From: Acidobacteriota bacterium
GTDB taxonomy: Bacteria; Acidobacteriota; Terriglobia; Terriglobales; Acidobacteriaceae
Assembly: GCA_021799405.1 (NCBI GenBank)
Contig: JAJZAL010000261.1
Location: forward strand, 1-7,117
Length of the DNA: 7,117 nucleotides
Reading direction: 5' to 3'
Within the stretch, counting starts at the first letter, position 1. Each line of letters opens with the position of its first letter. The position numbers were made by a program, and so were the translations under genes. This document shows positions 1 to 6,077 of this stretch, piece by piece. The notes below the pieces were generated by a model, which worked only from the letters and a program-made list of their open reading frames with translations, did no database searches and had not been told where the DNA came from.

Positions 1-1
1 C

Positions 2-457
2 AGCTTCACAGAAAATGCGCAGGCTACATCAATCATCGACTTCGGCCTGGCGGATCGCGCCAACGCTGTGCACGATCTGGCGCAGGCTATTGAGCGCAAC
101 ATCGTGGAGTGGCTGGTGCTGGTACAGTATCCCGCACATCCGCAAAACGTGCCCGTGCATTTCGATCATCTGGACGCGCTACTGGCCGGTTATGACTCGG
201 TGCGCCCGCTCAGCGAGGAAGAGGCTGCGGCCCTTGCTCCCATGACGGCTTTGTGTCACGCCGAGTTCGCGCTTTCCGAGGCTGATTACTATCTGGGTGT
301 GTTGCACTCGGAAGAGAATGCGCGCCTGGCTTACGACGGCTACCTGGCAGGTCATGCGCGCTGGTTTCGCAGGCTGGAGGCTGGCGGCGCATTGCTTACC
401 GCGCTGCGCCGGTGGGCCGAGACGCGAATCTGCCAGCCGCAAGGAGAGCGCGCGTGA
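2..457 (+). CDS. APH-fold small-molecule kinase, C-terminal part (5' end outside window)
   Basis: The reading frame is open from the left edge to TGA at 455-457, giving about 151 residues; the start lies outside the window. The motif IIDFGLADR near residue 11 fits the Mg-binding aspartate loop of the aminoglycoside phosphotransferase/choline kinase fold. It is followed by the helix AVHDLAQAIERN, a pattern usual just after that loop (DLA..IE). The upstream catalytic HxDxxxxN loop and the N-lobe would be off the window, so the catalytic base cannot be checked. The rest is helical with a segment rich in Ala, Leu and Glu, as in the C-lobe of these kinases. The stop overlaps the start of a PnuC transporter, so the two are probably co-translated. 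Inference: it phosphorylates the vitamin carried by that transporter (nicotinamide riboside or thiamine). Antibiotic phosphorylation is less likely in this context. Family call fairly sure, substrate unknown. Confidence 0.7.
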   Translation, partial: SFTENAQATSIIDFGLADRANAVHDLAQAIERNIVEWLVLVQYPAHPQNVPVHFDHLDALLAGYDSVRPLSEEEAAALAPMTALCHAEFALSEADYYLGVLHSEENARLAYDGYLAGHARWFRRLEAGGALLTALRRWAETRICQPQGERA

Positions 458-1086
458 TGACTTGGACGATGATCCTGGCCTATCTGGCCGCGCACTGGCT
501 GGAGACAGCGGGCGTAGTCACGACCATTCTCGGCATCTGGCTGACCACGCGCCGTCTGCTTATCTGCTGGCCGGTGGTGCTGGCCGCGGATGTGATCTAT
601 CTTGTCGTTTTTTATCGCGCCAGGCTTTTCTCCGACACGCTGCTTCAGCTCTTCTTTATTGCCTTTACACTCTACGGATGGTGGCACTGGTGGCGCGGCG
701 TGATTGAGGAGGGCGATGTGCGCGTCGTGCCGCTCGATATGCGCGGCTGGCTTGTGGGCCTGGCGGCAGGCGCGGCGGGGGCGATATTGCTGGGCGGGCT
801 TATGGTGCGTGTAGGCGCGGCGCTGCCGCATCTGGACGCGGCGCTCACCAGCTATAGCCTGGTTGCCAGTTGGTGGCAGGCGCGCAAACACACCGCCAAC
901 TGGTGGCTCTGGATCGCAGTAGACCTCATCTACATCGGCGAGTATCTTTACAAAGATTTGCGGCCTACTGCACTGCTCTACGCAGGCCTTGTGGCACTGG
1001 CCGTTCTTGGATTGCGCGACTGGCAGCGTGCAGCGGCGGGCGCCGCTCAACGAGAAGCGACGTCTCTGTCGGATTCAACCGCCTGA
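457..1086 (+). CDS. pnuC: PnuC-family vitamin (nicotinamide riboside-type) transporter
   Basis: A 209-residue hydrophobic protein, the usual PnuC length, with about seven membrane segments (roughly residues 15-33, 36-52, 58-78, 97-118, 126-143, 148-163 and 170-187). Family hallmarks are visible: LQLFFIAFTLYGWWHWW at 63-79 (the L.Q.....YGW..W signature) and, later, SWWQARK then NWWLWIAVD at 138-156, followed by YLYKDL..TALLY and a closing GLRDW. PnuC proteins are inner-membrane facilitators for nicotinamide riboside; close relatives (PnuT) carry thiamine, and the sequence alone does not separate them here. ATG at 457 overlaps the kinase TGA by one base. GTG at 454 is an alternative start adding one Met. 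AAGGAG at 441-446 lies 10 bases before the ATG and 7 before the GTG, so either could be used. The upstream kinase suggests metabolic trapping of the imported vitamin. The C-terminal tail after residue 190 is short, polar and cytoplasmic. Confidence 0.88.
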   Translation: MTWTMILAYLAAHWLETAGVVTTILGIWLTTRRLLICWPVVLAADVIYLVVFYRARLFSDTLLQLFFIAFTLYGWWHWWRGVIEEGDVRVVPLDMRGWLVGLAAGAAGAILLGGLMVRVGAALPHLDAALTSYSLVASWWQARKHTANWWLWIAVDLIYIGEYLYKDLRPTALLYAGLVALAVLGLRDWQRAAAGAAQREATSLSDSTA

Positions 1087-1123
1087 AGAGTGTTGCCAGG
1101 GAAGGCGTTCCGCTTTCTAACTC

Positions 1124-1139
1124 GGCGATTCAGATCGCC
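1124..1139. terminator. possible weak hairpin terminator between convergent genes
   Basis: A perfect 6-bp inverted repeat, GGCGAT then TCAG then ATCGCC, sits where pnuC (ends 1086) and the dehydrogenase (stop codon 1130-1132) face each other. On the - strand the dehydrogenase stop lies in the loop. No real T-run follows on either strand (only TT on +), so intrinsic termination is doubtful. A smaller stem, GGAA-GGCG-TTCC at 1100-1111, followed by CTTTCT, lies just before it on the + strand. The position is right for a shared terminator, but the structure is weak. Confidence 0.28.
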
Positions 1140-2101
1140 TTCTGAACCACGTTTTGCAAGGACTCGCCCCGCATGTAACGGCGCAGTTCGCCGGCGGCCG
1201 TGCGCAGCGAGCGCGGCGCGAACTGCGGAGTCGAGCCACCCACGTGAGGCGTAATCAGCACATTGGGGCAACTCCACAACGGATGCCCTTCAGGCAGCGG
1301 CTCAGGGTCGGTTACGTCGAGCGCGGCGCGAATGCGGCCTGATTGCAGCGCCGCGACCAGCGCATCCGTGTCGACAATCGGTCCCCGCGCCGCATTCACC
1401 AGCAACGCGCCTTGTTGCATGAGCGCAAGTTGCTGGCTTCCGATCAGGTGGTATGACTCCTTGGTACGCGGCAAAATCAGCACCACCACCTGGGCCTGCG
1501 GCAACAGGCTGTCGAGATCGCTTACGGCCTGGACCCTGGGATTGTCGCGCGCACTGCGCGCCACGCGCAGCATCTTGAGATCGAAGGGCGTAAGCATGCG
1601 CTCGATCTCCTTGCCGATGGCGCCGTAACCTACAAGAAGCAGCGTCTTGCCGGTCAGTTCCTCCTGCATCACCGGCGGATAGAGCGGGCGCGTGTCGCCG
1701 GTGATAGCTGCGTAGCGTGCCGGCATCTCGAAACGGCGTGTCCACTTCTGGCTGCTTTGCAGGTCGCAATAGAACGGCAGATGCTTGAGCATGGCCAGGA
1801 TTGCTGAAAGGGTCCATTCCGCCGTGGAGATGTTGTGCGCGCCGTGTGCGTTGCAAATGGTCACATGCGGGCCCACGACTCCCGGGATCCACTCGGTTCC
1901 CGCCATCATGGCCAGCACCAGCTTTACACCGCGCAGATGCGGCCATGCGCGCATGGCTCGAGTGCTATAGGGATCGGGAATCCAGACTTCGATTTCGATG
2001 TCGTGGTCCAACTTGTCCGATATTGCGATTAGCTCGATGTCTTTGGGGAAGTCATTGAACAACTCCGCCGCCACTGTTGCAGGGTATCCAACTCGCAGCA
2101 T
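1130..2101 (-). CDS. D-isomer-specific 2-hydroxyacid dehydrogenase
   Basis: A 323-residue NAD(P)-dependent dehydrogenase of the D-2-hydroxyacid family (phosphoglycerate dehydrogenase, hydroxypyruvate/glyoxylate reductase and relatives). Visible are the Rossmann motif VGYGAIG at residues 157-163, the catalytic Arg239 in NAARGPIVD, the acidic partner Glu267 in DVTDPEPLP, and His286 in ITPHVGG. The region STAEWTLSAILAMLKHLP near 92-109 is the usual helix joining the two domains. The frame stays open upstream to a TTG at 2200, but ATG at 2101 is chosen because AGGAGG lies directly before it (2105-2110) and the preceding stretch is Arg-rich and unlike the family. It follows hisA by 99 bases on the same strand, so it may be transcribed with the his operon. 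Nothing in the sequence fixes the substrate. A role in serine or hydroxypyruvate metabolism would be a guess. Confidence 0.88.
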   Translation of the reverse strand: MLRVGYPATVAAELFNDFPKDIELIAISDKLDHDIEIEVWIPDPYSTRAMRAWPHLRGVKLVLAMMAGTEWIPGVVGPHVTICNAHGAHNISTAEWTLSAILAMLKHLPFYCDLQSSQKWTRRFEMPARYAAITGDTRPLYPPVMQEELTGKTLLLVGYGAIGKEIERMLTPFDLKMLRVARSARDNPRVQAVSDLDSLLPQAQVVVLILPRTKESYHLIGSQQLALMQQGALLVNAARGPIVDTDALVAALQSGRIRAALDVTDPEPLPEGHPLWSCPNVLITPHVGGSTPQFAPRSLRTAAGELRRYMRGESLQNVVQKAI

Positions 2102-2104
2102 TCG

Positions 2105-2110
2105 CCTCCT
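2105..2110 (-). promoter_or_regulatory. Shine-Dalgarno of the 2-hydroxyacid dehydrogenase
   Basis: On the - strand the sequence reads CGAGGAGGCGA and then ATG. AGGAGG is a full anti-16S match with a short 3-base gap; the overlapping upstream GAGG has a better 6-base gap. This settles the start at 2101 instead of the upstream TTG. Confidence 0.7.
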
Positions 2111-2113
2111 CGG

Positions 2114-2132
2114 AGCGCGCCGTGCCGGCGCT
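2114..2132 (-). promoter_or_regulatory. GC-rich hairpin just upstream of the dehydrogenase ribosome site
   Basis: A perfect inverted repeat (GCGCCG at 2117-2122, 3-base loop, CGGCGC at 2126-2131) lies in the 99-base gap between hisA and the dehydrogenase, 6 bases upstream of AGGAGG. A competing pairing is AGCGC 2114-2118 with GCGCT 2128-2132. On the coding (-) strand it is not followed by a T-run, so it is not an intrinsic terminator. It could stabilise or process the intercistronic RNA, or be chance in GC-rich DNA. No convincing -35/-10 promoter was seen in the rest of this gap. Confidence 0.3.
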
Positions 2133-2200
2133 TTGCTCTCTATGCTATCGCAGCACCGCAGCGAGTTTCCCCAATCCGCGGCAGCAAAATGGGCAAGCAA

Positions 2201-2878
2201 TCAGACGGCGAGCATCTCGGTGTAGACAGCCATCCCCACCACTGCGTCGGCGCCCAGCGCATCCAAATCATCTACCTCCTGCTGGCTGCGGATGCCACCG
2301 GCGACGATAAGCTGTCGTCTGGTAAGCTTGCGCAGCCGCGCGGCGGTCTCGATGGGGAAGCCTTGCATCGTTCCTTCAGTATCTACGTGCGTATAGAGGA
2401 ACGCTGCCACATGCGGTTCGAGTTGCGGAATCGCATCGTCCGGAGTGAGCGCTACCTGCGCCTTCCAGCCCTTTACGGCGATGCGGCCGTTCTTGGTATC
2501 GATGCCGGCAACCACATGCTCGCTGCCGATGGCGGCGGCCAGCTCCGCGGCAAATGAGGTGTTCACGCCGCCTTGCTCTGTGAAGAGCGCTGAGCCGATG
2601 ATGACGCGCTTGGCACCCGTTTCCAGCACCTGCCGGGCGCGCTCGATGCTGTGAATGCCGCCGCCGGCCTGGCAGGGAAGCCGCTTGGCGATCTGCGCCG
2701 CCAGCGCGGAGTTGTCGCCCTGGCGCATGGCCGCGTCGAGATCGATAAGCTGGACCAACGGATACCGCGCGAATTTTTCGATCCAATATTCGAAGTCGTC
2801 GAAAGCGAGGCGCAACTCTTCGCCCTGCACAAGCTGGACGATGCGACCTCCCAGCAGATCAATGGATGGAATCAGCAT
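2201..2878 (-). CDS. hisA: ProFAR isomerase HisA (short, divergent form)
   Basis: 1-(5-phosphoribosyl)-5-[(5-phosphoribosylamino)methylideneamino]imidazole-4-carboxamide isomerase, the fourth step of histidine synthesis, catalysing an Amadori rearrangement on a (beta/alpha)8 barrel. It has 225 residues, against about 240-250 for most HisA. Visible: N-terminal IPSIDL with catalytic Asp7; phosphate-binding AGGGI at 71-75; [14 protein letters not shown] with the second catalytic Asp127; [12 protein letters not shown] at 162-173 with the family Thr163; and a second phosphate loop, VAGGIRS, at 192-198. It is distinct from HisF, which is encoded next door. Shortening seems to be in the loop after strand 1 (residues about 17-40) and at the C-terminus, which ends soon after VVGMAVYT. 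The usual TD/TE in the strand-5/6 motif is TH here. ATG at 2878 overlaps the hisF stop by 7 bases and has GAGG at 2884-2887 with a 5-base gap, indicating translational coupling. Confidence 0.92.
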   Translation of the reverse strand: MLIPSIDLLGGRIVQLVQGEELRLAFDDFEYWIEKFARYPLVQLIDLDAAMRQGDNSALAAQIAKRLPCQAGGGIHSIERARQVLETGAKRVIIGSALFTEQGGVNTSFAAELAAAIGSEHVVAGIDTKNGRIAVKGWKAQVALTPDDAIPQLEPHVAAFLYTHVDTEGTMQGFPIETAARLRKLTRRQLIVAGGIRSQQEVDDLDALGADAVVGMAVYTEMLAV

Positions 2879-3651
2879 GGCAACCTCACGGATACGCCGG
2901 CCCGGGCCAGCTCTTCCTTGAGCGAACGCGCGCTCGAAATGCCGAAGTGAAAGATGCTCGCAGCCAAGGCGGCATCGGCCTTGCCGCGCGCAAAGACTTC
3001 GGCAAAATGTTCGACCGTGCCCGCGCCGCCCGAGGCGATTACGGGGATGCCGACGGCCTCACTGACGGCAGCGGTCAACTCGCAATCAAATCCAGCCCGC
3101 GTGCCGTCGGCGTCCATCGACGTAAGCAGAATCTCGCCCGCACCGCGATCTTCGGCTTCCCTCGCCCACTCGACCACGCGGCGGCCTGCGGGTTTGCGCC
3201 CGCCGCTGACGTACACTTGTGCATCACGCACCGGATCGGCAGCCTGCGGATCGCGCCGCGCGTCGATGGCGACAACGACGGCCTGCGCGCCAAAGCTGCG
3301 GCCGATGGCAGTAATCAGCGTGGGATCGGCCAGCGCGGCGGAGTTGATGCTCACCTTGTCCGCGCCCGCTTCGAAGACTTGCTCCGCGTCACGCGCCGCG
3401 CGAATACCGCCGCCGACGCAAAAGGGGACGAAAAGCTCGCGCGCCGTGCGGCGCACGGTGTCCAGAAGCGTCTGCCGCCCTTCGTGCGTAGCCGTTATGT
3501 CGAGAAGCACGATCTCATCCGCGCCTTCGCGGGCGTGGCGCGCTGCTTGCGTGGCCGGGTCGCCGGCATCAACCAGGTCGACGAACTGCACGCCTTTGAC
3601 GACACGGCCGCCGTGAACATCGAGGCAGGCGATGATGCGTTTGGTCAGCAT
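2872..3651 (-). CDS. hisF: Imidazole glycerol phosphate synthase cyclase subunit HisF
   Basis: The synthase/cyclase half of IGP synthase. It uses ammonia from HisH to convert PRFAR to imidazole glycerol phosphate and AICAR, the latter feeding purine synthesis. It has 259 residues, normal for the family, on a (beta/alpha)8 barrel. The two catalytic aspartates fall at the canonical positions: Asp11 in [12 protein letters not shown] and Asp130 in VVAIDARR. Lys19 of RVVKG, the phosphate loop VGGGIRA at 79-85, SINSAAL at 101-107, TSMDADGT at 177-184, and ASGGAG at 206-211 are all present. ATG at 3651 overlaps the hisH stop by 7 bases, with GAGG at 3659-3662 and a 7-base gap; the end overlaps hisA by 7 bases. 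Direct coupling with hisH fits the obligate HisH-HisF complex. No sign of damage. Confidence 0.97.
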   Translation of the reverse strand: MLTKRIIACLDVHGGRVVKGVQFVDLVDAGDPATQAARHAREGADEIVLLDITATHEGRQTLLDTVRRTARELFVPFCVGGGIRAARDAEQVFEAGADKVSINSAALADPTLITAIGRSFGAQAVVVAIDARRDPQAADPVRDAQVYVSGGRKPAGRRVVEWAREAEDRGAGEILLTSMDADGTRAGFDCELTAAVSEAVGIPVIASGGAGTVEHFAEVFARGKADAALAASIFHFGISSARSLKEELARAGVSVRLPC

Positions 3652-4265
3652 GCGCTTCCCTCATTCTTCCAAATGAGAAAGTTGCTCAGGATTTTCAGGC
3701 CGGTCGCGCCGGATTTCTCCGGATGAAACTGCACGCCCATCACGTTGCCGCGTTCGACGGCCGCAGCGAACGGCTCGATGTAGTGCGTGATGGCGGCGGT
3801 GTCGCCAGTGACCGGACCTTTGTAGGAGTGTGTGAAGTAGACATACTCGCCCGGCTCGACACCCGCAAGCAATCGCGAGCCGGTGCGGGCATCGAGGGAA
3901 TTCCAACCCACGTGCGGCACTTTTTCATTGCACTCAGGGAAGCGTGTGCACTGCTCAGGGAAGTGACCAAGCCCCGGCTGATCGGGCGCTTCACTCGATC
4001 CAGCATAGAGCCACTGCATGCCGACGCAGATGCCGAGGAAAGGCACGCCACGCGCAATTGCCGCGCGGATCGCAGGGGTCAGACCGGTCGTGTCCAGGCG
4101 CTCAGTGGCTTGAAAATGGCCTACGCCGGGAAGCACGATGCGTTCCGCAGACTCAACAAGCGACAGATCTCCATCTGTTACCAAGGGCTCCGCGCCAAGG
4201 TGGCGCAGCGCTTTCAGCACGGATGTGAGGTTGCCGGCCTTGTAGTCAATGACGGTTACGCGCAT
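3645..4265 (-). CDS. hisH: Imidazole glycerol phosphate synthase glutamine amidotransferase subunit HisH
   Basis: A class I glutamine amidotransferase that hydrolyses glutamine and passes ammonia through the HisF barrel. It has 206 residues, the usual length. The catalytic triad is complete: nucleophile Cys80 in FLGICVGMQ, with His181 and Glu183 in GVQFHPEKS. Also seen are the start VIDYKAGNL, the oxyanion region LPGVGHF at 45-51, VPHVGWN at 116-122 and YFTHSY at 143-148, all HisH hallmarks that separate it from other amidotransferases. ATG at 4265 has GAGG at 4271-4274 with a 5-base gap. A 49-base gap separates it from hisB, the only non-overlapping junction among the his genes here. The stop overlaps hisF. 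Confidence 0.97.
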   Translation of the reverse strand: MRVTVIDYKAGNLTSVLKALRHLGAEPLVTDGDLSLVESAERIVLPGVGHFQATERLDTTGLTPAIRAAIARGVPFLGICVGMQWLYAGSSEAPDQPGLGHFPEQCTRFPECNEKVPHVGWNSLDARTGSRLLAGVEPGEYVYFTHSYKGPVTGDTAAITHYIEPFAAAVERGNVMGVQFHPEKSGATGLKILSNFLIWKNEGSAC

Positions 4266-4288
4266 AGGTGCCTCAGGAGAGTAGCAGA

Positions 4289-4305
4289 GGAGTTAGCGGA
4301 GTTAG
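4289..4305 (-). repeat. 9-base tandem direct repeat in the hisB-hisH spacer
   Basis: GGAGTTAG occurs at 4289-4296 and 4298-4305 (+ strand reading), with a partial third copy, GGTTAG, at 4313-4318 across the hisB stop. On the coding strand the spacer is pyrimidine-rich and poor in G (repeats of CTAACTCC). No hairpin or promoter was seen in the 49-base gap (4266-4314). It may be simple slippage, or a C-rich unstructured segment. Confidence 0.4.
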
Positions 4306-4314
4306 TGAACACGG

Positions 4315-4983
4315 TTAGAGCAAGCCTTTCGTTGAGGGCAGCATCTCGCCCAGTTGCTTGTCGCGCGAGCAGGCTACGCGCAGCGCCCGCGCAAAGGCTT
4401 TGAAGATGGCTTCGATCTTGTGATGGTTGGAACGGCCATACATCGTCTTTACATGAACGTTGGCGCGCGCGCCGCGGGCAAAGCCCTCGAAGAAATCTGT
4501 GACGAGTTCCGTTTGCAAATCACCGACGAGGCGCGTGCGCACTTTGGTGTCAACAGCGAAGGCGGCGCGCCCGCTCAGGTCGATGGCTGCGATGGCGAGC
4601 GTTTCGTCCATGGGCATCAGAAAATATCCAGCGCGCAGAATGCCACGCTTGTCGCCGAGCGCGCGATCGAAAGCCTCGCCCAGCGCGATGCCTACATCTT
4701 CAACGGTGTGGTGCTGATCGACATCAAGGTCGCCGTTGCATTTCAGCTCCAGGTCAAATGCGCCGTGACGCGTGAACAGTTCCAGCATGTGATCGAAGAA
4801 GCGAATGCCGGTTGCAATTTTGTACTGGCCTTTGCCTTCGATTGTGAGTTTGATGGCGATCCGCGTTTCAGTGGTGTTGCGCTCGAAGCTCGCCATGCGC
4901 GCGGCTGCAGCAGATTTCCGGGTCAGAGAACCTGGACTCGTGGCGCCCACTTTTGATTTTGCGTTGCTCTTCTTTGTCCTCAT
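4315..4983 (-). CDS. hisB: Imidazoleglycerol-phosphate dehydratase HisB (with basic N-terminal extension)
   Basis: Dehydrates imidazole glycerol phosphate to imidazole acetol phosphate. A monofunctional dehydratase: no HAD phosphatase domain as in the E. coli fusion. Metal-binding motifs of the duplicated fold are intact: [12 protein letters not shown] at 62-73 with His65, [10 protein letters not shown] at 89-98, MDETLA at 125-130, and NHHKIE at 186-191. The family core begins at about residue 30 ([11 protein letters not shown]) and would give about 193 residues, the normal length. The frame's ATG at 4983 adds 29 residues rich in Lys, Ser, Arg and Ala. I chose the long form because its ATG overlaps the hisC stop as ATGA and has GAGG at 4988-4991 with a 4-base gap, whereas the inner ATG at 4896 has no visible ribosome site. 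The tail is likely disordered; its role is unknown. Confidence 0.95.
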   Translation of the reverse strand: MRTKKSNAKSKVGATSPGSLTRKSAAAARMASFERNTTETRIAIKLTIEGKGQYKIATGIRFFDHMLELFTRHGAFDLELKCNGDLDVDQHHTVEDVGIALGEAFDRALGDKRGILRAGYFLMPMDETLAIAAIDLSGRAAFAVDTKVRTRLVGDLQTELVTDFFEGFARGARANVHVKTMYGRSNHHKIEAIFKAFARALRVACSRDKQLGEMLPSTKGLL

Positions 4984-6077
4984 TGCGCCTCGCTTCCAGA
5001 CCGCAGCGCGGCCAGCGTTTCATTCAGGGCGGCGATCGCCTGTTTCATTTGTTCTCTGGTTCCTATGGTGATGCGCACGCGCCCATCGCAGCCTGGATCG
5101 CTGGAGCGGTCGCGCACCAGCACGCCGCGGCCGCGCATTAACCGTACAAACTCCGCATGCTTCGCGCCAATGTCAGCAAGGATGAAGTTCGCGCGGCTGG
5201 GCCAGCGGCGCACTCCAGCGGCATCGAGTGCTGCCTCGAAGTCGCGCCGCGCCGCAAGCACTTCCGCCACATACCAATCGAGATAGGCTGTATCTTCAAG
5301 CGCGGGCGGCAGGCAGGCTAAGGCAAGTGAGTTCACGCTGTAAGGCGAGAGCACGCGCCGAATCCAGCGCATCAGCCCGGCGGGCCCGGCGAGAAGTCCG
5401 AGACGCAGCCCGGCGAGGCCGTACGCCTTCGAGAAGGTGCGCGCCACAACCAGGTTCGGAACAGCGCCCACCAGGTCCATCACAGTTTCGCCGTGGAAAT
5501 GAAAGTATGCCTCGTCTACCAGCAGCACAGCATGCGGAGCGCGTTGGGCAAGCTCGACAAGTTGTCCGCGGGTGGCCACGGAACCCGAAGGGCTGTTGGG
5601 GTTGGCGATGGCGATGATCTTGGTGCGAGGCGAGATGGCCCTTGCCAAAAGCTCAAAGGGAAACTGCAGATCGTCCGCAGCCTGCACTGCAACCAAGAGC
5701 GCGTCGGTTGCGGAGGCATATACCTGATACATGGTGTACGTGGGCACGGGCAGCAGCAACTCGTGGTCTGCTTCAAGGAAAGTTTCGAAGAGCACATGGA
5801 TGGCCTCGTCTACACCGTTGGTCAGGGCTACCTGTTCCGCCTGCAGGCCCAGATGAGCAGCGACGATGGCCTCCACTGGTTCGCGCTCGGGATAACGGGT
5901 CAGGTCGCCGGCAGAGATACTCGCAAGCGTCTCGCATACTTTAGGCGAGCAAGCCAGCGTGTTTTCATTAAAGTCCAGGCGCAGCGCATCGCGAGAGCCA
6001 AGCGGAGGGTGATACTCCATCATTGCCTCGACGCGAGCGCGCGGCGTGGGATAACGCAGGGTGATGGCTTCAGCCAC
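4980..6077 (-). CDS. hisC: Histidinol-phosphate aminotransferase HisC
   Basis: A fold-type I PLP enzyme transferring the amino group of glutamate to imidazole acetol phosphate. With the GTG start at 6077 it has 365 residues, normal for HisC. Visible: LDFNENT at 34-40; ANPNSPSG at 158-165 with Asn161; VDEAYF at 187-192 with the PLP-ring Asp188 and Tyr191; the PLP lysine Lys217 in [14 protein letters not shown] with Arg225; and a C-terminal VRITIGT with Arg335 for the substrate phosphate/carboxylate side. The frame continues open far upstream through hisD, but GTG 6077 is preceded by AAGGAGG (6082-6088) and leaves the expected lead-in to YHPPLG. The next ATG, at 6023, would cut off the first helix. 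It overlaps hisD by 8 bases and hisB by 4. Generic class I/II aminotransferase is excluded by the context and motifs. Confidence 0.95.
   Translation of the reverse strand: MAEAITLRYPTPRARVEAMMEYHPPLGSRDALRLDFNENTLACSPKVCETLASISAGDLTRYPEREPVEAIVAAHLGLQAEQVALTNGVDEAIHVLFETFLEADHELLLPVPTYTMYQVYASATDALLVAVQAADDLQFPFELLARAISPRTKIIAIANPNSPSGSVATRGQLVELAQRAPHAVLLVDEAYFHFHGETVMDLVGAVPNLVVARTFSKAYGLAGLRLGLLAGPAGLMRWIRRVLSPYSVNSLALACLPPALEDTAYLDWYVAEVLAARRDFEAALDAAGVRRWPSRANFILADIGAKHAEFVRLMRGRGVLVRDRSSDPGCDGRVRITIGTREQMKQAIAALNETLAALRSGSEAQ

Noticed and set aside
15..245. 76-residue + frame at the left edge and other small frames over the kinase
   Set aside because: Out of frame with the APH-like protein; Trp/Arg/Ser-rich shadow sequence without homology that I recognise.
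352..1050. 232-residue open frame on the - strand opposite pnuC and the kinase end
   Set aside because: Arg/Pro/His-rich shadow of genes with clear family motifs on the + strand.
2102..2200. Extension of the dehydrogenase to a TTG at 2200
   Set aside because: The extra 33 residues are Arg/Ala-rich and unlike the family, and AGGAGG directly precedes the ATG at 2101.
2201..2260. Possible frameshift truncating the HisA C-terminus
   Set aside because: The barrel motifs through VVGMAVYT are complete and I saw no obvious continuation of HisA after the stop, so a naturally short end is simpler.
2866..3726. 286-residue open frame on the + strand covering all of hisF
   Set aside because: It is antisense to hisF, which has catalytic residues at canonical positions. 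The composition is that of a GC-rich shadow frame, with no recognisable domain and no ribosome site of note.
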